Source of the DNA: Methylococcaceae bacterium NSP1-2
GTDB taxonomy: Bacteria; Pseudomonadota; Gammaproteobacteria; Methylococcales; Methylomonadaceae
Assembly (NCBI GenBank): GCA_002256685.1
Contig: NQJH01000133.1
Location: 1 to 5,920, forward strand
Direction of reading: 5' to 3'
Length of the DNA stretch: 5,920 nucleotides
Shown here: piece by piece, positions 1-5,111 of the stretch
How the letters are laid out: each line of letters begins with the position of its first letter
Numbering within the stretch: position 1 is the stretch's first letter
Position numbers and translations under genes: made by a program
The notes under the pieces: model-generated
Seen by the model: the letters and a program-made list of their open reading frames with translations, nothing else
Database searches by the model: none
Told to the model about the DNA's origin: nothing

Positions 1-648
1 TTGCATCGTGCGTTGTGTACTTGTTTTGACCACATGACCTATCTGTTTGAGGTGCATCAGCATCTCGATGAACACAGACTACGCGCCATTACCCTGCATG
101 GCACAGCAGGCTTGAGTCGTGGTATGGTGGTTTATGATACTGGCGCACCATTGCAAGTGCCTGTCTCTGAACAATGCCTAGGGCGTTTGCTGAATATTTT
201 TGGCGAACCTTTGGATGGTCTCGCAGTCTTACCACAAAATTCATTTCGTAATATTCACGCTAAACCCTTAGCCTTATCAGAAGCCATCGGTATCAGTGGC
301 ATACTGGAAACGGGCATTAAAGTCATTGATTTATTATGCCCGTTTGTTAAAGGCGGCAAAACGGGCTTGTTTGGTGGTGCGGGTGTTGGTAAAACGGTGC
401 TGGTGATGGAATTTATTCATGCAGTGTCGGCGATTCATAAAGGTGTTTCAGTGTTTGCGGGGATTGGTGAACGAATTCGTGAAGCGCATGAATTGTGGCG
501 GGAAATGCAGCAAGCAGGCGTGATGAAAGATACTTTAATGGTATTCGGGCAAATGGATGAATCGCCGGGGGTACGTTTTCGTGTTGGTTTGTCGGCGTTA
601 ACTTATGCGGAATATTTGCGTGATACCCTTTGTACAGGCGGGCAGTGA
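1..648 (+). CDS. atpD: atpD 5' fragment: beta subunit barrel and P-loop part
   Basis: The frame is open from the window edge; the TTG at base 1 is probably an internal Leu codon, because beta homology is already under way (HLDEHRLRAI, GLSRGM, DTGAPLQVPV). In order: the end of the N-terminal beta-barrel (residues 1-55), then the nucleotide-binding domain with the P-loop GGAGVGKT at residues 125-132 and GERIRE at 156-161, whose Glu157 and Arg158 match the catalytic GER of beta subunits. GQMDESPG at 183-190 is a divergent form of the usual GQMNEPPG. Homology stops after AEYLRD (203-208); the last seven residues before the TGA at 646-648 are out-of-frame sequence. The product would be a truncated nucleotide-binding domain without Walker B or the C-terminal helical domain, so it is unlikely to assemble normally. 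Confidence 0.8.
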   Translation: MHRALCTCFDHMTYLFEVHQHLDEHRLRAITLHGTAGLSRGMVVYDTGAPLQVPVSEQCLGRLLNIFGEPLDGLAVLPQNSFRNIHAKPLALSEAIGISGILETGIKVIDLLCPFVKGGKTGLFGGAGVGKTVLVMEFIHAVSAIHKGVSVFAGIGERIREAHELWREMQQAGVMKDTLMVFGQMDESPGVRFRVGLSALTYAEYLRDTLCTGGQ

Positions 649-1252
649 AATTTCCAGTTTGTTGGGACGTATGCCTGCTACGGTGGGTTATCAACCGACA
701 CTTACTACCGAAGTCGCCGAATTGGAAGACCGTATTTTATCCACGCAACAAGGCGCGATTACCTCAGTACAAGCGGTTTATGTGCCTGCCGACGATATGA
801 CTGATCCAGCGGTCAGTGCGATACTCAGTCATTTGGATACTATCGTTATTTTGTCACGCGATCAGGCGAGTAAAGGTATTTATCCAGCGGTTGATCCGTT
901 ACGTTCTAGCAGTAAGATGATGGATAAGCATACATTAGGCGAGCGTCATGTTGCGGTTGCTGAGGGTGTGCGGGAACATTTAGCGCGTTATGCTGAATTG
1001 GAGGATATTATCGCCATGTTGGGCATTGAAGAATTATCGGAAACTGACCGTAAAATAGTGATGCGGGCGCGAAAATTGCAGCGTTATTTGACGCAACCGT
1101 TTTCAGTATTGGCGCATGATACGCGGCAAACAGGGGTTTCTGTGCCGCTTGCGCAAACCTTGAGTGATTGCGAGGGGTTTTTATCTGGGCGTTATGATGC
1201 GGTTTCTGAGGAACAATGTTATATGCGTGGCGCGATGCCCACTGATTTATGA
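605..1252 (+). CDS. atpD: atpD 3' fragment: beta subunit C-terminal half
   Basis: This frame resumes beta homology at FVQAGSEISSLLGRMP (residues 9-24 counted from the ATG at 605). It continues through GYQPT (28-32), the VPADD loop (60-64), the LSR motif (83-85), GIYPAVDPL (91-99, with the Tyr that packs on the adenine), and a DELSEED-like IEELSET (141-147) that would contact gamma, then the C-terminal helices. The first eight residues after the ATG at 605 do not match the family, so that start is only the first ATG in the frame. ATG 671 is another possible start, 23 bases after the stop of the upstream fragment and without a convincing ribosome-binding site. No frame disruption is seen inside the fragment, and key residues are kept, which suggests the break is recent or artefactual. 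It ends in an ATGA overlap with atpC. Confidence 0.78.
   Translation: MRNICVIPFVQAGSEISSLLGRMPATVGYQPTLTTEVAELEDRILSTQQGAITSVQAVYVPADDMTDPAVSAILSHLDTIVILSRDQASKGIYPAVDPLRSSSKMMDKHTLGERHVAVAEGVREHLARYAELEDIIAMLGIEELSETDRKIVMRARKLQRYLTQPFSVLAHDTRQTGVSVPLAQTLSDCEGFLSGRYDAVSEEQCYMRGAMPTDL
622..632 (+). other. Deletion/frameshift junction in atpD
   Basis: Frame 1 homology ends with the Asp codon GAT at 622-624 and frame 2 homology restarts with the Phe codon TTT at 629-631. Four bases lie between them where beta subunits normally have 42-45. The net loss is therefore about 38-41 bases, which is not a multiple of three and explains the frame change. The exact ends cannot be fixed without an intact relative. 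No homopolymer run or obvious repeat is visible at the join, so a simple one-base sequencing slip does not account for it. Confidence 0.75.
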
Positions 1253-1659
1253 GCGCGTTTAGCCTAAATCTATTTGCCTCTGACCAAGCACAACGCCTTG
1301 AAGGAATTACGGTGTTTGTCGGTGAAGATGCTTCTGGCAGTTTTGGCATTCAAGCCCATCATGCGCGTTTTATGACGACGCTGATTTTTGGTTTGGCGCG
1401 GTTTAAACAAGCCGAAGACGTTTGGCACTATCTGGCTGTACCGAGTGCAGTGCTGTATTTTAATGATAATGCGCTGACCATTACTACGCCGCATTTTTTG
1501 CTGGATAGTAATTTGGAACGTATTAGCAGTTTATTACAGCAACAATGGGCTAATCAGGAAGACGAAGTACGCGCCACACGGGAAAGCCTAAAACGTATGG
1601 AACACGCAATGCTGAAACGCTTGATGTCTTTGAAACATAAAACCGTGTGGCAATCATGA
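1249..1659 (+). CDS. atpC: N-ATPase F1 epsilon subunit
   Basis: Epsilon belongs to the central stalk; with gamma it connects F1 to the c ring, and its C-terminal helices can regulate ATP hydrolysis in related enzymes. The 136-residue product begins with a beta-sandwich domain (about 1-85) containing GEDASGSFGI (25-34) and HHARF (37-41), the equivalent of the GEDGSFGLLPRHVDF signature of N-type epsilon. A helical C-terminal part follows (about 88-130), rich in Gln, Glu, Arg and Lys, ending near RLMSL. The length is normal for the alternate-ATPase epsilon family. The ATG at 1249 overlaps the atpD stop (ATGA), no strong Shine-Dalgarno is visible, and translation is probably coupled to beta. With the atpD frameshift, coupling still works because the 3' beta frame ends at the same place, but only if ribosomes enter that frame. 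Sequence identity to familiar epsilons looks low; position and signature support the call. Confidence 0.88.
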   Translation: MSAFSLNLFASDQAQRLEGITVFVGEDASGSFGIQAHHARFMTTLIFGLARFKQAEDVWHYLAVPSAVLYFNDNALTITTPHFLLDSNLERISSLLQQQWANQEDEVRATRESLKRMEHAMLKRLMSLKHKTVWQS

Positions 1660-1928
1660 AACGACAACAACAGCTAAAAAAACGCATCGACACGCAGATT
1701 CAGCGCATGAAACAAGCGGAACAAGATCGCCCTAATCTGTTATCACAAACGGTCTATATCGGCACACTGGGTTTAGTGATGGTGTTGCCGATAGTCGCAG
1801 GCGCGTATCTTGGGCATTGGTTGAATGGATTGGTTGCGGGTTATTCCATGCGCTGGACGTTGAGTTTATTATTTAGCGGCGTGGTAATCGGCTTTTTTAA
1901 TGTTTATTTTTTGATTAAAAACAAATAG
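1656..1928 (+). CDS. atpQ: AtpQ, small N-ATPase accessory membrane protein (AtpI/AtpZ-like)
   Basis: The 90-residue protein has a basic, Gln-rich cytoplasmic N-terminus (1-30) and two predicted membrane helices (about 33-54 and 67-88) joined by a short loop. The first helix ends in GAYLGHWLN, matching the GxxLGxWLD signature of the 'ATPase gene 1' family, with Asn for the usual Asp. AtpI/AtpZ-type proteins have been linked to assembly of the c ring and to divalent cation handling; the exact role of AtpQ is not settled. The start is taken as ATG 1656 because it forms an ATGA overlap with the atpC stop; an upstream GTG at 1647 would add only three residues. In described N-ATPase operons atpR follows directly, but here atpB starts nine bases later. 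Confidence 0.85.
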   Translation: MKRQQQLKKRIDTQIQRMKQAEQDRPNLLSQTVYIGTLGLVMVLPIVAGAYLGHWLNGLVAGYSMRWTLSLLFSGVVIGFFNVYFLIKNK

Positions 1929-1937
1929 GGCTTAGCC
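1929..1937 (+). other. Nine-base atpQ-atpB spacer where atpR is expected
   Basis: The spacer GGCTTAGCC is all that separates the atpQ stop codon from the GTG start of atpB. The classical N-ATPase order has atpR, a gene of roughly 100 codons for a three-helix membrane protein, in this place. The spacer is a short inverted repeat with a one-base centre, too small for a hairpin of consequence. No atpR-like frame exists on either strand around it. Confidence 0.7.
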
Positions 1938-2603
1938 GTGGAAGGAGACGTAGCGATTCATGTTGGTCCGTTGGTGATTGGTTTATCACTACTAACGACG
2001 TGGGGTATTATGTTGGTGATTAGCCTGATTGCTTGGCTAACAACTCGCCATTTGGAGTTATTGCCTAATGCGATACAAACGCTAGTGGAAGGTATCGTAG
2101 TCAGTATTGATGAAGCGATATTGGCAGTCGCGCCAGAACATGGACGGCAAATTATGCCGTTTATTGCCACGTTGTGGCTGTTTTTGATTGTTGCCAATTT
2201 AGTGGGTTTAATTCCTGAACTGCATTCGCCTACCCGTGATTTGTCGGTAACTTCCGCGCTGGCGGTGTTGGTGTTTTTTTCGGTGCATTGGTTTGGTATT
2301 AAAACGCAGGGCTTAAAAAAATACCTGCGTCATTATCTAAGCCCTAGCCCGATTTTATTACCGTTTCATATTATCAGTGAGTTTACTCGCACATTGGCGT
2401 TAGCTATTCGCTTGTTTGGTAATATTATGAGTTTAGAAATGGCGGCCATGTTGATTTTGCTGGTGGCAGGTTTTCTCGCCCCGATTCCCATTTTAATGCT
2501 GCATATAATTGAAGCATTGGTACAAGCCTATATATTTGGTATGTTGGCACTGATTTATTTAGCGGGTGCTATGCAATCTCAATCTCTTAACTCACAGGAA
2601 TAA
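1938..2603 (+). CDS. atpB: N-ATPase FO subunit a (stator of the ion channel)
   Basis: Subunit a provides the two half-channels through which ions reach the c ring. The 221-residue product is hydrophobic, with about five to six membrane helices (near 12-35, 74-93, 102-120, 137-163, 166-187 and 188-212). The decisive stretch is LAIRLFGNIMSLEM (155-168): Arg158 is the essential stator arginine that faces the c-ring carboxylate. The final helix IIEALVQAYIF (190-200) carries the Glu192 and Gln196 typical of the family. A second Arg (151, in EFTRTL) lies one helical step or two before the essential one. The start is GTG 1938, nine bases after atpQ, which keeps the family-like VGPLVIG lead before helix 1; upstream only a weak AGGG is available. 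A strong GAAGGAG lies inside the frame at 1941-1947. All core residues are present, so this subunit looks functional. Confidence 0.92.
   Translation: MEGDVAIHVGPLVIGLSLLTTWGIMLVISLIAWLTTRHLELLPNAIQTLVEGIVVSIDEAILAVAPEHGRQIMPFIATLWLFLIVANLVGLIPELHSPTRDLSVTSALAVLVFFSVHWFGIKTQGLKKYLRHYLSPSPILLPFHIISEFTRTLALAIRLFGNIMSLEMAAMLILLVAGFLAPIPILMLHIIEALVQAYIFGMLALIYLAGAMQSQSLNSQE
1941..1947 (+). promoter_or_regulatory. Shine-Dalgarno-like GAAGGAG just inside atpB
   Basis: GAAGGAG occurs immediately after the GTG start and is the best ribosome-binding match seen at any junction in the window. Eight bases downstream, in frame, is an ATT codon (1956) that could start a product six residues shorter; the ATG at 1960 is out of frame. 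It may set the real start at a rare ATT codon, or simply be coding sequence for Glu-Gly-Asp. The GTG start is preferred because it is a normal initiator. Confidence 0.3.
2596..2600 (+). promoter_or_regulatory. Ribosome-binding site of atpE
   Basis: AGGAA in the last codons of atpB, five bases before ATG 2606, gives a well-placed Shine-Dalgarno. The c subunit is needed in many copies per complex, so a strong independent site here, unlike the ATGA-coupled F1 genes, fits the stoichiometry. This also fixes the atpE start. Confidence 0.65.
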
Positions 2604-2605
2604 TC

Positions 2606-2875
2606 ATGTCTGATATTACCCTCATCGTTCTTTGTTCCAGTGTTGCCGCTGTTATCGGTATTGCCTTGGGTATTATGTTGCCGTCCATCGCAATGGGTAA
2701 GGCGATTAGTAGCGCGTTGGAAGCCTTATCGCGGCAACCCGAATCTGAAAAGTCGATTATGCGCACGCTGTTTATCGGATTAGCCATGATTGAATCACTG
2801 GCGATTTATTGCTTGGTGATTATTTTAATTGTGCTGTTTAGAAATCCTTTGCTGGAATATATCGTTAATAAATAA
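2606..2875 (+). CDS. atpE: N-ATPase FO subunit c (rotor ring), with altered ion site
   Basis: The 89-residue hairpin forms the rotor ring. Helix 1 (about 5-38), the polar loop SRQPES (42-47, contacting gamma/epsilon) and helix 2 (about 52-78) are clear. The ion-carrying carboxylate is Glu63 in MIESLAIY (61-68), the place of N-type MIESTAIY. Compared with the Ilyobacter sodium site (Gln32, Glu65, Ser66, Thr67, Tyr70), the matching residues here are Met30, Glu63, Ser64, Leu65 and Tyr68. The Gln (a Glu in typical N-ATPases) and the Thr are therefore lost. Helix 1 also lacks much of the dense glycine pattern, having Ala, Leu, Met and Ser instead. I infer proton rather than sodium coupling; the one biochemically studied N-type ring, from Burkholderia pseudomallei, is proton-specific with 17 subunits. 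It lies two bases after atpB with a good ribosome-binding site. Confidence 0.92.
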   Translation: MSDITLIVLCSSVAAVIGIALGIMLPSIAMGKAISSALEALSRQPESEKSIMRTLFIGLAMIESLAIYCLVIILIVLFRNPLLEYIVNK

Positions 2876-2877
2876 GG
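2873..2877 (+). promoter_or_regulatory. Ribosome-binding site deciding the atpF start
   Basis: TAAGG overlaps the atpE stop codon and lies ten bases before ATG 2888. A TTG at 2879 opens the same frame but is only one base from this site, too close for initiation. ATG 2888 is therefore the likely start, giving the N-terminus MQFDLTTF typical of alternate b subunits. Confidence 0.55.
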
Positions 2878-2887
2878 CTTGCCCGTC

Positions 2888-3637
2888 ATGCAGTTTGACC
2901 TCACCACCTTTATTTTTGAAATCATCAATTTCCTGATTCTAATCTGGATTTTGCAACGCCTGTTTTATAAGCCTTTGCTAGAGGTGATTGCTAAACGTAA
3001 ACAATTCATTGACCAGACTTTAGCCGATGCCAAAGCCATACAAGCACAAGCCGATGAACAGCGCAATCTATATGAAAATCGGCAAAAAGCATGGGAACAG
3101 GAAAAACAATCGGCGATGAACGCGCTCAATTCGCAATTGGAACTGGAAAAAGTAGCGGCTATGCGGCAATTGACTATTGATCTTGAAGCAGAGCGACAAA
3201 AACACACGGTCACCCAGTTACATAAACTGCATGAACTTGAGCAACAAGCAGAAAAACAAGCTCTCACTAACGCTGCCAAATTCGCCAGTTTGCTTCTTAA
3301 ACAAGCCGCGACTCCTGAACTGGAAACACGATTATTCGATCTTCTACTCAGCCAGTTAACGGCATTACCCAAAGTCTGTCAGCACTCTTTACAATCGTTG
3401 AACGAGCAACAAGATATTCCCATTCAAATTAGCAGCGCATACCCCTTGACTACTGAACAACATGAGCAGTTACAACAACAATTAAGTGCGCAAATTCATC
3501 AACCCATTCGCTTTGACTATCAACAAAATCCTGAACTGATTGCAGGTGTCCGTATCGACATCGGTGCGTGGGTGTTAAACGCTAATTTGCAACACGAACT
3601 GCTAGGTTTTGCCCAATTTGACGATGACTTTGAATAA
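2888..3637 (+). CDS. atpF: N-ATPase FO subunit b with delta-like C-terminal domain
   Basis: Peripheral stalk subunit that holds F1 still against the rotor. The 249-residue protein has one N-terminal membrane helix (about 5-26), the conserved YKPLLEVIAKRKQFID transition (27-42), and a long charged, Gln/Glu/Lys-rich coiled-coil (about 35-135). A C-terminal domain (about 137-245) follows, ending in ELIAGVRIDIGAWVLN (216-231), which resembles the end of delta/OSCP (LxGGxxIxxGxxxxDxS). An ordinary b subunit has about 160 residues. The extra length and the absence of atpH match the N-ATPase pattern in which b takes over the delta role. The start at ATG 2888 is chosen over TTG 2879 from ribosome-binding-site spacing. 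The 3' end overlaps atpA by 14 bases. The coiled coil is unusually Gln-rich; nothing looks damaged. Confidence 0.9.
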   Translation: MQFDLTTFIFEIINFLILIWILQRLFYKPLLEVIAKRKQFIDQTLADAKAIQAQADEQRNLYENRQKAWEQEKQSAMNALNSQLELEKVAAMRQLTIDLEAERQKHTVTQLHKLHELEQQAEKQALTNAAKFASLLLKQAATPELETRLFDLLLSQLTALPKVCQHSLQSLNEQQDIPIQISSAYPLTTEQHEQLQQQLSAQIHQPIRFDYQQNPELIAGVRIDIGAWVLNANLQHELLGFAQFDDDFE

Positions 3638-5111
3638 ACCCAACTCTTTGCTGGCTAAACAAAGCACTTGGCTGACCGACTATAGCTTAGATTTGCGCAT
3701 AGTCGAGCAAGGCACGGTTATTTCAGTGGGCGATGGCATTAGCTGGATTAAAGGCTTACCTTCAGCGGCTATCGAAGACATCTTGCTATTTGCCGATGGC
3801 AGTAAAGGCATGGTGTTTGATTTGAGTCACGACAAAGTGGGTGCGATTTTGCTGTATGCCAGCGAAAACCTAACAGCCGGAACTACCGTGCATCTTGCCA
3901 GACACGCTTTGAGTGTGCCGGTCGGTGATGAATTTATCGGTCGAATTATTGACCCCTTAGGCTTGCCGCTGGATGGAAAGCCAGCACCGACTAGCATTCA
4001 GCGAGAGAATTTAGAAAAAGCCTCACCCGCCATTATTGCGCGTGATTTTGTCCAAAAACCGTTATACACAGGCATTAAAATTATCGACACGCTGATTCCT
4101 ATCGGCAAAGGTCAACGGCAATTGCTAGTCGGTGATGAAGGTTTAGGACGCAGTGCTATCGCTATCGACACGGTGATTAATCAAAAAAATAAAAACGTGT
4201 TGTGCATTTATGTATTGATTGGGCAAAAACGCTCGGCGGTGGTCAGCACGATAGACACGCTAAGAAAGCATGGCGCGTTAGATTACACCGTGTGCGTAGT
4301 CGCAGAAGCCAGTGCTTTACCCGGTTTACAATATATCGCGCCGTTTGCAGGCTGCGCGTTGGCTGAATATTGGATGGCACAAGGGCTAGATACGCTGATT
4401 GTTTACGATGATTTATCTACTCATGCCCGCACTTACCGCGAGTTATCGCTGTTATTACACAGACCACCGGGTAGAGAAGCTTATCCGGGTGATATTTTCT
4501 TTATCCATTCCAGACTATTAGAACGCTCAACCAGTCTGAATGCTGAAAACGGCGGCGGCAGTATGACCGCGTTGCCGATAGTTGAAACCAAGCAGGGTGA
4601 AATTGCCGCCTACATTCCTACCAATCTGATTTCCATTACTGACGGGCAAATTTATTTAGATAATGATTTATTTGTATCGGGTTTTCGTCCCGCTATAGAC
4701 ATTACCCGTTCCGTATCGCGTATAGGAGGTAAAGCCCAGCACGCCAGTATTCGCCATCAAGCGGGACAAATGAAACTGGATTATCTCCAGTTTTTAGAAT
4801 TGGAAGCCTTTACCCGCTTTGGTCAGCGTTTAGAAGCCTCTATGGAAGTGCGGATTAAACGAGGTCGATTGCTGAGAGAAATTCTTAAACAAGATCGCTT
4901 AACGCCACTCGATAATTTATTTCAACTGGCGTGGCTGATTGCATTTAACGAAGGCTTGTTAAATTCAGCTGAACCGAAAGACATTCAAAACTGGCTTAAT
5001 CGTCTGGAACAAGGCATTAAAACCACTGCGTTGACATTGGATAGCAGTAGCGAACAATGGCAAACAGCCCTTCGTGAGTGGCTAAATTTGAACACCCAGA
5101 CAACAGTATGA
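3624..5111 (+). CDS. atpA: N-ATPase F1 alpha subunit with substituted P-loop lysine
   Basis: Alpha alternates with beta in F1, carries the non-catalytic nucleotide site and donates the arginine finger to beta. The 495-residue product has the N-terminal barrel (about 25-95, GTVISVGDGI at 30-39), the nucleotide-binding domain (about 95-375) and the C-terminal helical domain. Landmarks are IGRIIDPLG (105-113), YTGIKIIDTLIPIGKGQR (148-165), GLQYIAPFAG (234-243), Walker B LIVYDD (258-263), YIPTNLISITDGQI (330-343) and SVSRIGG (363-369) with the arginine finger at 366. The P-loop, usually GDRQTGKT, is GDEGLGRS at 170-177, so Arg176 replaces the invariant Lys and Ser the Thr. The start is ATG 3624, overlapping atpF; a TTG at 3609 would add five residues. 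No strong ribosome-binding site is visible, so coupling is likely. The frame is intact, and a length near 500 is normal. Confidence 0.93.
   Translation: MTLNKPNSLLAKQSTWLTDYSLDLRIVEQGTVISVGDGISWIKGLPSAAIEDILLFADGSKGMVFDLSHDKVGAILLYASENLTAGTTVHLARHALSVPVGDEFIGRIIDPLGLPLDGKPAPTSIQRENLEKASPAIIARDFVQKPLYTGIKIIDTLIPIGKGQRQLLVGDEGLGRSAIAIDTVINQKNKNVLCIYVLIGQKRSAVVSTIDTLRKHGALDYTVCVVAEASALPGLQYIAPFAGCALAEYWMAQGLDTLIVYDDLSTHARTYRELSLLLHRPPGREAYPGDIFFIHSRLLERSTSLNAENGGGSMTALPIVETKQGEIAAYIPTNLISITDGQIYLDNDLFVSGFRPAIDITRSVSRIGGKAQHASIRHQAGQMKLDYLQFLELEAFTRFGQRLEASMEVRIKRGRLLREILKQDRLTPLDNLFQLAWLIAFNEGLLNSAEPKDIQNWLNRLEQGIKTTALTLDSSSEQWQTALREWLNLNTQTTV

Larger units (their letters stand above)
1..1252 (+). 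pseudogene. atpD: Broken atpD: N-ATPase F1 beta subunit, 5'-partial, internal deletion with frameshift
   Basis: Catalytic beta subunit of F1, which binds and hydrolyses ATP at its interface with alpha. The sequence reads as beta in frame 1 from base 1 to about 624, then in frame 2 from about 629 to 1252. Joined by homology, the pieces give a nearly full beta lacking roughly the first 20-30 residues (outside the window) and about 13-14 residues in the middle. The family normally has 14-15 residues between the Arg-Asp at the end of the AEYxRD motif and the aromatic residue before QAGSE; here only four bases lie between them. The lost piece contains the Walker B strand (LLxIDNIxR), whose Asp helps coordinate Mg-ATP, so a ribosomal frameshift alone would not restore a normal enzyme. 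As first gene of the operon it precedes atpC with an ATGA overlap. A genuine mutation and an assembly error are both possible; the homology assignment itself is firm. Confidence 0.85.

Noticed and set aside
1..36. True atpD start at TTG 1 or ATG 34
   Set aside because: Beta homology is already in progress at base 1 and the family has a further 20-30 N-terminal residues, so the gene begins upstream of the window.
605..660. Programmed ribosomal frameshift in atpD
   Set aside because: There is no slippery heptamer or downstream hairpin evident, and the frame change comes with loss of about 13-14 conserved residues, which a frameshift would not supply.
413..694. Minus-strand open frame of 93 codons opposite atpD
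   Set aside because: Composition-driven shadow of the beta gene; no recognisable motif, no ribosome-binding site, and the plus strand carries clear family homology.
1929..1937. GGCTTAGCC as a terminator or operator
   Set aside because: Four-base arms with a one-base loop cannot form a stable hairpin, no T-run follows, and it lies inside a continuous operon.
3177..3359. Plus-strand 60-codon frame inside atpF
   Set aside because: Out-of-frame reading of the coiled-coil region, Asn/Lys/Ser-rich, no family resemblance.
2965..3372. Minus-strand open frame of 135 codons opposite atpF
   Set aside because: Cys/Ser-rich antisense of the Gln/Ala/Glu-rich coiled coil; a typical antisense artefact with no domain.
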